Source: Lentilactobacillus farraginis DSM 18382 = JCM 14108 (GTDB lineage: Bacteria > Bacillota > Bacilli > Lactobacillales > Lactobacillaceae). From it: a stretch of 64,000 bases of DNA. Shown here in pieces: positions 32,963 through 43,466 of this stretch. Each line of letters starts with the position of its first letter. Within the stretch, counting starts at the first letter, position 1. The position numbers and the translations under genes were made by a program. The stretch is from NCBI RefSeq assembly GCF_000583655.1, contig NZ_BAKI01000008.1:1-64000 (forward strand), written 5' to 3'. The notes beneath the pieces were generated by a model. It ran no database searches and was not told the origin of the DNA. It was given only the letters and a program-made list of their open reading frames with translations.

Positions 32963-34761
32963 CTACTTTGGATTAGCAGCAGTTAATGACAGATTACTCC
33001 AGAATTCGTTATTTTGTGGTCTAAGGTCATAACCCTTCACACGTTTGTTAACCGGTGACCAAGCCAGGCTAAACATTTCAGGTCCATAAGCAGCTTGACT
33101 GTTCATGTATTCTTGCCACTTTTTGAATTGTTGTGCTCGATATTTCGAGTTCCAAGCCTTGTCATTATTTAAACTATTAAGCAGTTGCGTATTCTTCTTA
33201 GTAGCAAAATGTCCCATGTTATATGGTGCGTCCACCCCATACATCTGAGTCGGCGTTGGTTCCGAAGAAACTGCCCAGGCGCCTAAGAAAACATCAATTT
33301 TATTCTGAGATGGTTTTTGTAATGTAGAATAGAAGCTATTCATTTCCATCGGCTTGCCAGTTGTCATCTTAACATTTAAACCAGCCTTACGCCATTGTTG
33401 AATATAATATTGATATTTCGCTTCTGTAGCAGCGCTACTTGACATTCCACCAAAATAAATTGTCAGCTTCTTGCCATTAGGTTGAGTTCGCCATTTACCC
33501 TGCTTCTTATATCCTGCTTTATTCAACAATGATTTAGCCTTTTTCATATTGTATTTAAAGCCAGGAGCCTTGGCATCATAAACATTCTTAAATGTTGGTG
33601 GAATTAATGTATTTGCACGCCAGGAAAGACCATTCCCAAATTTTTTGGAAACCGCGTCGATATTAACCGCATATAACATAGCCTTCCTTAGATTTTTGTT
33701 ACCCATCTTAGCATTTTTGTCCATAACGTTAAGACCAGTCTTAGTGTTCATGTGCCCGACATTAAAACCAAAGTAATTGTACCCCAAAGAGGAAATTCCA
33801 ACCTCACTATAATCTTTTAAAGCCTTTAACTTTGGATATTGGCTGGAAGGCATTGTAGCATTAGGACCACCGGCAACGAAGTCATACTTTTTCGACTTGA
33901 AAGCCGCAACAATGTTATTCGATGAAACAACCTGAATAGCAATGTTTTTAATCTGTGGTTTCTTACCCCAATAATACTTATTTGGTGACCAGCTGGTTGA
34001 TTCACCCTGAACAATTTTATCCAACTTATAAGGACCCGTAAAAATTGGATTCTTTCGAACTTTGGCCGATTCAGCCAACTTAGAAATCGGCGTCTTACCA
34101 TAGTATTCGTATGGCTCGACAGTTCCCCAAATGAACGAATTCCCTAAATACTGCATTGAAGGAGACATCTTGGTGAAATGAATCACGACTGAACGTCCCT
34201 TTTGACCATCTGGGTATGTAATACCCGAAATTGTTTTAGCTTTACCGGCATGGTAAGCAGCCATCCCTTTAATAGTCGCATAGTCCGATGAGTATTGCTG
34301 CGATTCGGTCTTTTTATTACCAATAATTTCATACGGATATTCAATATCTTTAGCTGTTACCTTTGTCCCGTTTGACCAACGGGCATCTTTCCGCAGCGTA
34401 ATTGTTGCCGTTTTAGCTTTACGATCCAATTTTAAGTTAGCTAAGCCACCATCGACAATTTTATAGTTTTTAGTAACGTTGAAAAGATTGTCACCACCAC
34501 CTGGTGAAAAAACATCCGCATCTTCTGCATTACTTGCCAGTGTCGGTGATGAGATCCCAGCAAATGGTGCATCATTAACTTCGGCAACTTTTAACGTACT
34601 GTTATTCCAGATGTTGTTGCCTTTCCCGGTCCGCTATATGTTTCCGGCATTGATACGTGTTTGGCTGTGCCGGAATTACTGCTCTTGTTACTGCCACAGG
34701 CAGCCAGTGTCAAAGCTGACAAACCGATTAATCCGGCCATCAGCCATTTTTTCTTGCTCAT
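32963..34761 (-). pseudogene. oppA: Oligopeptide ABC transporter binding lipoprotein, frameshifted
   Basis: The start at 34761 follows GGAGGG, and the first residues form a lipoprotein signal with lipobox LAAC. The frame breaks near 34620, where one G is missing from what should be GGG (AAAGGCAAC). With it restored the text runs GPGKGNNIWNNSTLKVAEV into the 488-residue body, a type-5 peptide/nickel-binding protein of about 598 residues. It would capture peptides at the membrane surface for OppBCDF. A sequence error is more likely than real inactivation. Confidence 0.85.
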
Positions 34762-34868
34762 AAACATCCCTCCAATAAATTATAAAACTCATTGAAAACG
34801 AATCCCTCAATACGGTTAAACGGCATCATCTCCCTTGATGCAGATCTTTAACGCATTTTTTAACCCAA

Positions 34869-35825
34869 CTACTTCTTATCCTTGCCACGTCGTTGTGCTG
34901 CGTTGGTCGTGCGCCGCATAACCTGGCCGATATAGCTGATAGCCAAACAAAGAATAATAATTTCAACTGCGGCCGGCAGCCAAGTCCACCAATAACCGGT
35001 AATGTTTTCCGGATCATTGGCGTTGGCAATTAGCGTCCCTAGTGACGGGGTTCCCATTGGCAGGCCGAATCCTAAGAAAGAAAGTCCGGTTTCAACTCCG
35101 ATGTTTTCGGCGAACGATAACGTGGTATCAACGATAATCAATGATGAAATATTTGGCATGATTTCTCGAAAAATAATCTTAAAATTGCCGGTGCCGGAAG
35201 TTTTCGAGGCCGCAACATAATCTTTTTGCGATTCGGAAAGTGTCCGTGAACGAATCAACCTGGAAGTGCCCATCCAATAGAAGATTGACAGGATCAACGT
35301 TAAGGTAATCGCGTTGTAGTGAGGCACAACCGTGACAATGACAATGATGGTCATGAGCATTGGGATAATCATCATAAAGTCATAAACCCGTTGCATCCCC
35401 AAATCAACCATACCACCAAAATATCCTGAAATTAGTCCCCAGCAAATACCAAACGTTGAGGAAATGACAGTCAAGCCAATTGCGATACAGATTGAATTTC
35501 GTGATCCGACAATCAACTCTTTGGCAATCGATCGGCCACCAGCATCGGCGCCCAGCCAATATTGCGATGTAAACGGCTTGGCATAATAGCCCATAATGTT
35601 GGTTTCCATCATTTTGGGAACATCGATAAACAGCGACGCAATAATGACGAACAGGATAAACGCCACCAGGATAAATAGTGAGATCAAAGCCGGCTTGTCG
35701 GCAACAAATTCGCGCCACATGATTTTAGCCGCTGAAGGGGTCGCTTCCTGACTGGCCTCTTTGGTTAGTCTGGCCAGATCGGTTTCAGAAATTGTCGTAA
35801 CGTCTTCAATATCTTTTTTTGCCAT
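34869..35825 (-). CDS. oppC: Oligopeptide ABC transporter permease
   Basis: A 318-residue permease with an N-terminal cytosolic extension, about six helices and the binding-protein-dependent transport loop TSGTGNFKIIFREIMPNISSLI near residue 210 that docks on the ATPases. The start follows GGGGGG. It lies 11 bp after oppB and 107 bp before oppA. It forms the membrane pore with OppB. Confidence 0.9.
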   Translation of the reverse strand: MAKKDIEDVTTISETDLARLTKEASQEATPSAAKIMWREFVADKPALISLFILVAFILFVIIASLFIDVPKMMETNIMGYYAKPFTSQYWLGADAGGRSIAKELIVGSRNSICIAIGLTVISSTFGICWGLISGYFGGMVDLGMQRVYDFMMIIPMLMTIIVIVTVVPHYNAITLTLILSIFYWMGTSRLIRSRTLSESQKDYVAASKTSGTGNFKIIFREIMPNISSLIIVDTTLSFAENIGVETGLSFLGFGLPMGTPSLGTLIANANDPENITGYWWTWLPAAVEIIILCLAISYIGQVMRRTTNAAQRRGKDKK

Positions 35826-35836
35826 TTCGATCCCCC

Positions 35837-36796
35837 CTATTCAACTCGAACACGTGGATCGACAATACTCAACGCGATATCGGAAAGTAGCGTCCCCATT
35901 AGGTTCAGGAACCCATATAACAAGACCAGCGCCGTAATAACGGTATAATCCCGGAAATTAATGGCATTTAGAAACAGCAGGCCCATCCCCGGATATGAGA
36001 AGACCATTTCCGTAAAAATCGAGCCACCCAACAAACCGGTAATCGAGTAACCGGCAAAGGCCGCAATCGGCAGCAACGAGTTTCGGAAAATGTGGTGTCG
36101 ATAAATATCTTTCATCGGCACCCCTTTGGCCCGGGCAGTCCTGACATAGTCGGAATGCTTGGCATCAATAACTTCAGAACGCAGATACTGGACGATATTG
36201 ACTGTCCCAAACAAGGCCCCCAGCAGACCAGGTAAAATGATGTGGCCCAGCCGCGATATAAGTGAGCCACCCAAGCCGCTTGCCTGCGATGAAATCGAAC
36301 CACTTGTCGGAAACCAATTAAGCGTGTAACCGAAAATCCAGATTCCGATAACCAGCACAACGAAAAATGGAATTGACATGGTCACGTATGTATAAATGCG
36401 AACCAATGTGTCTTGGAGCTTTCCTTCATGACGCCCAGCATAAATTCCTAATGGCAAGCCAATCGCATAAGTCAGAACCATCGTAAAGAGTGCCAGCCAT
36501 AACGTGTTGGTTCCCCGCTGCCTGATCAAATCGACAACCGGTTCCTGATATTCGTAACTAATCCCCAGATCACCGTGGAACAAATGGACAATCCAGTTCC
36601 AATACTGCTGGTACCAAGGATCATAAAGCCCATGAATCACCATCAAATGATGAATTTGCGCCTGACTGGCCCGCGGATTAATTGTCCCGGTAAACGGATC
36701 ACCGGGCATCGCTTTGGCCAACAGGAAAACCAAAATACTTAGCACAATCAACTCTGGAATCATAATCAAAAGTCGCCGCAAAATTGTCTTCCACAT
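35837..36796 (-). CDS. oppB: Oligopeptide ABC transporter permease
   Basis: A 319-residue permease beginning with the family-typical helix MWKTILRRLLIMIPELIVLS and the MPGDPF motif, and carrying the docking loop YVRTARAKGVPMKDIYRHHIF near 220. It overlaps the stop of the ATPase gene before it by 1 base, consistent with translational coupling in the operon. Confidence 0.9.
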   Translation of the reverse strand: MWKTILRRLLIMIPELIVLSILVFLLAKAMPGDPFTGTINPRASQAQIHHLMVIHGLYDPWYQQYWNWIVHLFHGDLGISYEYQEPVVDLIRQRGTNTLWLALFTMVLTYAIGLPLGIYAGRHEGKLQDTLVRIYTYVTMSIPFFVVLVIGIWIFGYTLNWFPTSGSISSQASGLGGSLISRLGHIILPGLLGALFGTVNIVQYLRSEVIDAKHSDYVRTARAKGVPMKDIYRHHIFRNSLLPIAAFAGYSITGLLGGSIFTEMVFSYPGMGLLFLNAINFRDYTVITALVLLYGFLNLMGTLLSDIALSIVDPRVRVE

Positions 36797-37775
36797 CAGA
36801 TCGTCACCCCTTCGTTACGCTTATTTTGACGATATTGCTGCGCTTCATCAGGCGGCAGGGCAACGGCATGGGTTGCCGAAACTTGAGTCAGCGGAAAAGC
36901 CATCCCGTCCTTGTCGTAGTATCGTTGGTGCTGCTCTTGATAGATTTTTTCAATTTCCAATCGCCGCTGACGATGTTCTTTTCGATGCGTCACGTTGGTT
37001 TCCGGAATCGCAGCCAATAACCGCTTGGTATAGATGTGCATTGGGTGATCGTAAATGTCTTCACGGCTGCCCATTTCGACGATTCTGCCCCGGTTCATAA
37101 TCGCAATATTTTTACACATGTGGCGGACAACCCCCAAATCATGAGAAATAAAGAGATATGAGATACCAAAGTCTCGTTGAATTTTTTTCATAAAATTAAG
37201 CACCTGTGCCTGAACGGAAAGATCCAGTGCGGAAACCGGCTCGTCAGCAATGATTAACCGCGGATGGGTCGCAACTGCCCGGGCAACTCCGATTCGCTGC
37301 CGCTGGCCACCGGAAAATTGGTGTGGATATTTATATAGCGCATCGGGATCCAAACCAACAATGTCCAATAATTGTAATACCCGTAACTTTTCGGCATCCT
37401 TACTCAAGTGTTCAAAATTCCGCAACGGTTCAGCAATAATATCTTCAATTCGTTTACGGGGATTCAGGCTTGACAGGGAATCCTGAAAAATCATTTGAAC
37501 ATCATGGTTATAGTGCAATTTTCGTCGATTTTCAGCTTGGATAACATCTTTTCCTTTATATGTAACGGTTCCCGAAGTGGCTTTTTCCAAGCCGATTATC
37601 GCTTTGGCCGTGGTTGATTTACCGGAACCCGATTCGCCAACCAACCCATAGGTTTCGCCGGCTTCAATATTAAATGTAACGCCGTCAACCGCCTTAACGT
37701 TGTCGACAACCCGATTCCAAAAACCGCCCCGAATGGATAATGAACCTTTAAGTTATTAATTTCAATCAAGCTCAT
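36796..37775 (-). pseudogene. oppF: Oligopeptide ABC transporter ATPase, frameshifted
   Basis: The ATG at 37775 overlaps the oppD stop. The frame starts [14 protein letters not shown] and breaks near 37725, where one C is missing (CATTCGGGG for CATTCCGGGG on this strand). The corrected text reads RGGFWNRVVDNVKAVDGV and continues into Walker A GESGSGKST, signature FSGGQRQRIGVAR and Walker B RLIIADEPVSALD. With the base restored it is a normal OppF. The long C-terminal extension after the ATPase core is the peptide-importer type. Confidence 0.85.
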
Positions 37776-38797
37776 TGCGAAAGCCCCTCCTTATTCACTT
37801 GATCCGGAAAGTAAAATTGCTTGTAGCAGGTACACCTGACCAGATGCCCGCTCCCCAAATCGTGCATCACCGGATTTTTTTCATGAGCGGCAGCCGGAAT
37901 CCATGGAATTCGCGGTGCAAATCGATCTCCGGTTTTGGGCATCCGCTGCAGTGACGGTACCATTCCGGAAATAACGTAAAGCTCATCGCGCTCATTATCT
38001 CGTTGTGGCATCGACCGCAACAACGAGCGGGTGTAAGGGTGCTTAGGATTATTGAAAATTTGTTCAACGCTCCCCTGCTCAACAAACTGACCGGCATACA
38101 TTACCGCAACCTGATCGGCCGTTTCGGCCACCACGCCCAAATCATGAGTAATCAGAATAATCCCTGCGTGGTTTTCTTTTTGAATATCCCGCAGAACGTC
38201 CAAAATTTGGGCTTGAATCGTAACATCCAAGGCCGTGGTTGGTTCGTCGGCAATGATTAAATCAGGCTTGCAGGCGATGGCAATAGCGATAATAATCCGT
38301 TGCCGCATCCCACCTGATAACTGATGCGGAAATTGATGGGCCGTTCGTTGCGGATCATCAATACCGACTTCGTTCAATAATTCAATCACCCGATCGTGGC
38401 GTTGCTTTTCGGTCATCTTGGTGTGATAAATCATGACTTCTTGGATTTGGTCTTCAATTCGCTTTAACGGATTCAGTGCAGACAGCGGATCTTGAAAAAT
38501 CATCCCAATCTTTAACCCACGAATTTTGTTATAACCATTTTCATCCAGCTTCAACAGATCAGTTCCTTCAAAATTGACCTCGCCGGAAATCCTGGTTTCC
38601 TCAGGATCATGAAGCCCCATGATTGTTGTCGCAAGCGTACTCTTTCCACAACCGGACTCACCCACGATTGCCAAAATTTCATCGTGGTGTACTTGAAGAC
38701 TGACATCGGAAACCGCGTCATAATAGTTATCGCCAATCTTAAAGGCTGTACTAACACCCTTAACGTCCAAAAGTGAATTTTTGTTTTCACTGGCCAT
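37772..38797 (-). CDS. oppD: Oligopeptide ABC transporter ATPase
   Basis: A 341-residue ATPase with Walker [10 protein letters not shown], signature [12 protein letters not shown] and Walker [16 protein letters not shown], followed by the peptide-transporter C-terminal region ([12 protein letters not shown] and a late CTC). The start is the ATG at 38797 behind AGAGGG. It is the first gene of the leftward operon oppDFBC-A. The 180-bp region upstream is A/T rich with no clear operator. Confidence 0.9.
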   Translation of the reverse strand: MASENKNSLLDVKGVSTAFKIGDNYYDAVSDVSLQVHHDEILAIVGESGCGKSTLATTIMGLHDPEETRISGEVNFEGTDLLKLDENGYNKIRGLKIGMIFQDPLSALNPLKRIEDQIQEVMIYHTKMTEKQRHDRVIELLNEVGIDDPQRTAHQFPHQLSGGMRQRIIIAIAIACKPDLIIADEPTTALDVTIQAQILDVLRDIQKENHAGIILITHDLGVVAETADQVAVMYAGQFVEQGSVEQIFNNPKHPYTRSLLRSMPQRDNERDELYVISGMVPSLQRMPKTGDRFAPRIPWIPAAAHEKNPVMHDLGSGHLVRCTCYKQFYFPDQVNKEGLSQ

Positions 38798-38929
38798 ATC
38801 TAATCCCTCTTTAATCAAAAATATGATGCAATCTCATTTATTTTCGTGAAAAACATGTTGTAGTTAATCAAATTAAGATAATCTCATTGTATTATCATTT
38901 CCGAATTTATTAAAGTATTTTTCAGAAAA

Positions 38930-38964
38930 AAGTAAAAAAGAAACCAAGTCATTATTTGGTTTCT
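38930..38964 (-). terminator. Terminator of the MFS gene
   Basis: AGAAACCAA pairs with TTGGTTTCT, followed on the minus strand by a T-rich run; it lies 35 bases beyond the 38999 stop. Confidence 0.65.
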
Positions 38965-38998
38965 GCTTTAACCGACATCAAAATATCGATGGTGCAGC

Positions 38999-40147
38999 CT
39001 ATGTCCGCTGTCGATTAACTATCTCAATGATGCTAACTACCATAACTGTTAGCCCTACCAATCCCCAGTAAGCAAGATTAATCCCCAGCCCAGTATTTTG
39101 AAGGATTCCTAACACAAAGACTGTTACTGCGGACAAAATATTGGTCAGCATACTCTCTAGAATAAATACTTGGGAACGATTTTCATCATCAATATTGATT
39201 TGAATCAAATTATCAACCATATTTCCCATTAATGTCAGTCCGATTGCCAATAAGGTGTAAGAAACCAGTAATATCCCGAACTGTCGACTTATCAGCATCA
39301 CTACTGCATAGCCAATATAAATAACGGCTCCGATTTGAAAGACGGTTTGACTTCGCAATCCGATTCTCCAAAATGCCAAAGCAGCCGAGACAATCAGGAA
39401 AACAACTGCTAAAAAAGACAGCGAAAAGGCATATTGCGCGGCAGTCAGTCCAATAATTTTGGTCACAAAAATAATTTCAAACGAGTCCAATCCGGTTCCC
39501 ATATTATCAAGTAGCAAGTAAACCAGGCAGATTGCTGCTAATCCTTTCACTGATAGAATAGCTCTGATTGCCTGGACAAAATCCAGCTTTAAAAGTGACA
39601 AGCCGGTTTCTCTTCTGTTACTTTCAAATTCAACTATTGGCAGCAGCCACAGCGTTAAACCGCCCAGAAATGTAACCAGCCCATAAATATAGAACAATAG
39701 GGACTCTGGTTGTCCCTGCAGCACACCTACCAGCAAAGGCCCAACAAAATATGAAATCGAACCAACTGACGTAATTGATGCATCAAAGCGACTTAAATTT
39801 TCCCTTTCAACTACCTTAGGCACAAAAGCGGTTAGGTTCCCATCAAAAACATCACTAATAATCTCAACCAAAAGTACCAACCCAAAAAGTAACCAATGGC
39901 GAAAAAGTAACGGCATGACGCCAAAAATACCGGCTTTGGCTATTTCCAAACTAATCAATAACGTTTTTTTGTTTTGAATTCGGTTCAGTTGCCGATTAGC
40001 TGGTAAAGACAGCAAGCTGCCAACAATCTTGGCACACCAAAGAAACAGTACCGAATTAACGGAAATCTTGGCAAGAATAATATTCAGCGCAACTGTATAG
40101 CCATATTGAGCTGTTAGTGAAATCAGCCTGTTTAAAAGAATCGGCAT
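38999..40147 (-). CDS. MFS transporter of unknown substrate
   Basis: A 382-residue twelve-helix protein, somewhat shorter than usual, with weak MFS motifs (a loop LNRIQNKKTLL in the place of motif A). It is of the MFS_3/enterobactin-exporter type seen as unannotated antibiotic efflux carriers in Firmicutes. There is no clear ribosome site before the ATG. It is flanked by terminators on both sides and so is a single gene. Confidence 0.7.
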   Translation of the reverse strand: MPILLNRLISLTAQYGYTVALNIILAKISVNSVLFLWCAKIVGSLLSLPANRQLNRIQNKKTLLISLEIAKAGIFGVMPLLFRHWLLFGLVLLVEIISDVFDGNLTAFVPKVVERENLSRFDASITSVGSISYFVGPLLVGVLQGQPESLLFYIYGLVTFLGGLTLWLLPIVEFESNRRETGLSLLKLDFVQAIRAILSVKGLAAICLVYLLLDNMGTGLDSFEIIFVTKIIGLTAAQYAFSLSFLAVVFLIVSAALAFWRIGLRSQTVFQIGAVIYIGYAVVMLISRQFGILLVSYTLLAIGLTLMGNMVDNLIQINIDDENRSQVFILESMLTNILSAVTVFVLGILQNTGLGINLAYWGLVGLTVMVVSIIEIVNRQRT

Positions 40148-40284
40148 ATTTTTTGAATTATAAGTATGTGGAATTTTGAGTCACTTCTTTGTATGTAAAA
40201 TTATTTGTATGTTTTTTTAACGTTTTAAATCAGGCAACGTTTATGTTACTATTATATGTCATCTCACAAAAAATTCATTTTAAT

Positions 40285-40338
40285 TTAAAAAAGTGGGTCA
40301 CCACCTCTTGGCAATGCCAAATCAAATGGTAACCCACT
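40285..40338 (-). terminator. Terminator of the NAD(P)-binding oxidoreductase
   Basis: AGTGGGT-c-ACC pairs with GGT-a-ACCCACT, with a T run on the minus strand, 29 bases beyond the stop. Confidence 0.65.
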
Positions 40339-40366
40339 CTTTATATCGGTCTGATAGTTCGAAATG

Positions 40367-41019
40367 TTACTTGTTAACCACCGTAAACCGTTCATTTTGA
40401 TGCGTTGGGTGAACAATCTCGTCAACAATTACTTTGCCAACGGTCCCGGAAGTGACTTCTGATTTACCGGCTTCATTTCTTAAAAGGTCATTATGGCCCA
40501 ACTCATAGGGAGCCAGCTCTCCCGGCACAAAATTGGAACTTGGAGAGATGGCAACCCAGTTGGCGGCTTTTACACTGGTTAAAAACGCATACTCTTCTGA
40601 TTGCGCCCGTGGTGTCGCGATGAATTGTTCTTTATTCGGCAGTCCCTCAAGTCGGTCGATTAATCGGCGGCCGCCGCCAATATTGAGGCTGGCCGCGCCC
40701 AAGATAAAGAACAGTCGCGGCTTATCGCTTCCCTTCACCAAATCCACCAAATGTTTGGCAAGGGCTACGTGTTGAGATGCTTCACTCGGGTCATGACCGG
40801 GTGAAAAAGCATCAACGACGACATCCAAATCGTCAACATCCGACTTTTGAATGTCAAATACGTCAATCACCCGATAATCAACCTGGTCGCCAAATAAGCC
40901 TTGGCCTTCGCCTCATTTCGAACAAACGCTCGAACAGTTAATCCCTGGTTAAGCGCTTCTTTTGTAATAGCACTGCCGGCCATTCCGGTCGCGCCAATAA
41001 CACCGATTGTAAGTGACAT
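40367..41019 (-). pseudogene. NAD(P)-binding atypical SDR oxidoreductase, frameshifted
   Basis: The ATG at 41019 follows GGAGGG and opens MSLTIGVIGATGMAGSAITKEAL, a clear dinucleotide-binding start. The frame breaks near 40896, where one T is missing (GCTTATTTGG for GCTTTATTTGG). The corrected join reads AKALFGDQVDYRVIDVFD and runs into the 167-residue rest of a YwnB/YhfK-like atypical SDR of about 217 residues. These proteins bind NAD(P) and often have lost catalysis. Sequence error is likely. Confidence 0.8.
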
Positions 41020-41186
41020 AAGAATCCCTCCATTAACTAAACGACATTAAAAGGTAATCCCACATAATCCTCATCAACTACTTTAAGTATCCGATATTCA
41101 AATAGTCAGGTCAATTGATTCGACACCCCAATCATGATTTCCCAAAATAAAAAAGAACCGGCAATTACCGATCCTTCTTCAGACCA

Positions 41187-43445
41187 TTATTTGGTTAATT
41201 TTAAAGGTTTGCCGGCAACATCAATCGTAATCGGTTCACCATCAATTAATTTAAACTGCGCACCGTCTTGGTCCACGTCGACCTCAATCAAGCGGCCCCG
41301 AAAGACTTGGCGGAACGAATAGCGCTGCCACTTTTTCGGCAGAAATGGCGCGTAATGCAGCTGACCGTCACGAACCCGCATACCGGCAAATCCTTGAACG
41401 ACTGCCAACCAGCCGCCGGTCATAGCCGTGACGTGCAAGCCGTCGTCAGTGTCGTTGTTGTAATTGTCCAAATCCAGCCGGGCTGTTCGTTCATACAATT
41501 CAACTGCCTTATCCTCGTAATGTAAATCAGCCGCAAGGACCGAATGAATAGATGCTGACAGGCTGGATTCATGAACCGTCAGTGGCTCATAGAAGTCAAA
41601 GTTGGCTTTCTTCTGCGCCGGCGTGAAATCATCAATAAAGTCCCAAATTCCCTGTAGGACGTCTCCTTGCTTGATATAAGGTGACCGTAAGATCTTATCC
41701 CATGACCAGTGCTGATTAATCGGCAGCTGATCAGCAGGAATTGCCGAAACCGGCTGAATATCCTTATCCAAAAAGCCATCTTGCTGAACAAAAATATTCA
41801 ACGCTTTGTCGTAAGGCAGATACATCCGCTCTACGATATCCTGCCAGTGCTTCTTCTCGTCATCGCTGACCGCCAATTTTTCGGCCTGCGCCGGTGAAAC
41901 TTTCTTCAAAACCGACAGCGTGTATTTTAAGGTCCACTGGGCCAAGAGATTGGTGTACCAGTTGTTGTCAACGTTATTTTCATATTCGTCCGGTCCGGTT
42001 ACGCCGTGCAGCATGTACTTCTGCTTGCGCTGGCTGAAGTGAACCCGGTCCGCCCAGAAACGGGAAATCTCCGTCAGGACTTTGGAACCTTCGTTAAGGA
42101 CGTAGGAGGTATCACCGGTATAACGGGTATAATTATAAATTGCAAACGCAATATCCCCGTTTCGGTGAATTTCTTCAAACGTGATTTCCCATTCATTATG
42201 ACATTCAATTCCGTCAAACGTCACCATTGGGAACAGTGCGCCGGCAAGGCCCTGCTGTTTGGCATTATGGTAGGCGCCGGCTAGTTGCTTGTAGCGATAC
42301 ATCAGTAAATTGCGGGTTACTTTCGGATCGGTAATGCCAAGATAAACCGGTACCGCGAAGGCTTCGGTATCCCAATAGGTCGCACCACCGTATTTCTCAC
42401 CGGTAAAGCCCTTGGGACCAATATTTAACCGGGCGTCTTCCCCATAATAAGTTGAAAACAGTTCAAACATGTTGAAGCGAATTCCCTGTTGGGCGGCAGT
42501 ATCGCCTGCAATTTCAATATCTGATTTATTCCAACGTTCCGCCCAAATTTGAGTGTGGGCATTAAGCAGCTCATCATAGGTCTTTTCCGCTGTCTGATCA
42601 CTCAGCCGATGCATGGCAGCTATCAGCTTATCAGTGGACTGGTAATCCCGTGAAGTCACGACAATCACCCGTTTCTCAAGTTGGGCACTTTGTCCGGCTG
42701 CCAACTCCCCTACAAACTCATTAACAACCTCGTTATCGTTTGGCTGACTTACCGAAACGTTTTTTAAATCGGAAACGTGACGCATTTCCATACCGGAAGT
42801 AAATCGGGGTGTGCCAAACGGATTCGGTGTCGTTTCAGCAACCACACTACCGGAATCTGGTTTCTGATTAGTGGAAACCACTTGCCAAAAACGTTCATCA
42901 TAGTTTGCGTCTTCGTTTCTAACGTCGGCATCAATTGCCGAATCAACCGTAACCATTACTTTATCGGTACCGACGTTTTTTACTGTCAATTGTTGTGCTG
43001 ATAACGCCTGTTGGGCAACACTCAGGAACCGTTCAAAAGTAACGGCAACTTGGGCAGCTCCCTTAGTCACCGTATATGATCGGGTCAACACGGCCCGCTT
43101 CATATCAAGATCCAGGCTAAAATCACTGATTTGATCTTTCGCCAGGTCTACCTGTTCGCCGTTGATTCGAATTGGCATTTTAATAAAGTTGACCGCATTG
43201 ACAACCTTACCGAAATATTCCGGATAACCGTTTTTCCACCAGCCAACCCGGGTTTTATCTGGATACCAGACCCCACCCAGATAGATGCCGGGCAAGCTGT
43301 CACCACTATAATTTTCTTCAAAGAACCCCCGCATGCCCATATAGCCATTTCCAAGACTGGTCATTGATTCCTGCAGTCGTTTGTCCTGGGGATTAAATTC
43401 ATGGGTCACAATATGCCATGGCTGAACGTCAAAAATTCTCTTCAT
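41187..43445 (-). CDS. malP: Maltose phosphorylase (GH65)
   Basis: A 752-residue GH65 enzyme with an N-terminal beta-sandwich, a catalytic (alpha/alpha)6 barrel and C-terminal beta domains. The catalytic acid lies in VTGPDEYENNVDNNWYTN near residue 485. It splits maltose with phosphate into beta-glucose-1-phosphate and glucose, saving ATP. The start is the ATG at 43445 after AAGGA. It follows the sugar MFS gene by 21 bp. The usual partner beta-phosphoglucomutase is not in the window. Trehalose or kojibiose phosphorylase is a less likely reading. Confidence 0.88.
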   Translation of the reverse strand: MKRIFDVQPWHIVTHEFNPQDKRLQESMTSLGNGYMGMRGFFEENYSGDSLPGIYLGGVWYPDKTRVGWWKNGYPEYFGKVVNAVNFIKMPIRINGEQVDLAKDQISDFSLDLDMKRAVLTRSYTVTKGAAQVAVTFERFLSVAQQALSAQQLTVKNVGTDKVMVTVDSAIDADVRNEDANYDERFWQVVSTNQKPDSGSVVAETTPNPFGTPRFTSGMEMRHVSDLKNVSVSQPNDNEVVNEFVGELAAGQSAQLEKRVIVVTSRDYQSTDKLIAAMHRLSDQTAEKTYDELLNAHTQIWAERWNKSDIEIAGDTAAQQGIRFNMFELFSTYYGEDARLNIGPKGFTGEKYGGATYWDTEAFAVPVYLGITDPKVTRNLLMYRYKQLAGAYHNAKQQGLAGALFPMVTFDGIECHNEWEITFEEIHRNGDIAFAIYNYTRYTGDTSYVLNEGSKVLTEISRFWADRVHFSQRKQKYMLHGVTGPDEYENNVDNNWYTNLLAQWTLKYTLSVLKKVSPAQAEKLAVSDDEKKHWQDIVERMYLPYDKALNIFVQQDGFLDKDIQPVSAIPADQLPINQHWSWDKILRSPYIKQGDVLQGIWDFIDDFTPAQKKANFDFYEPLTVHESSLSASIHSVLAADLHYEDKAVELYERTARLDLDNYNNDTDDGLHVTAMTGGWLAVVQGFAGMRVRDGQLHYAPFLPKKWQRYSFRQVFRGRLIEVDVDQDGAQFKLIDGEPITIDVAGKPLKLTK

Positions 43446-43466
43446 TTGCAATTGATCCTTTCTTAA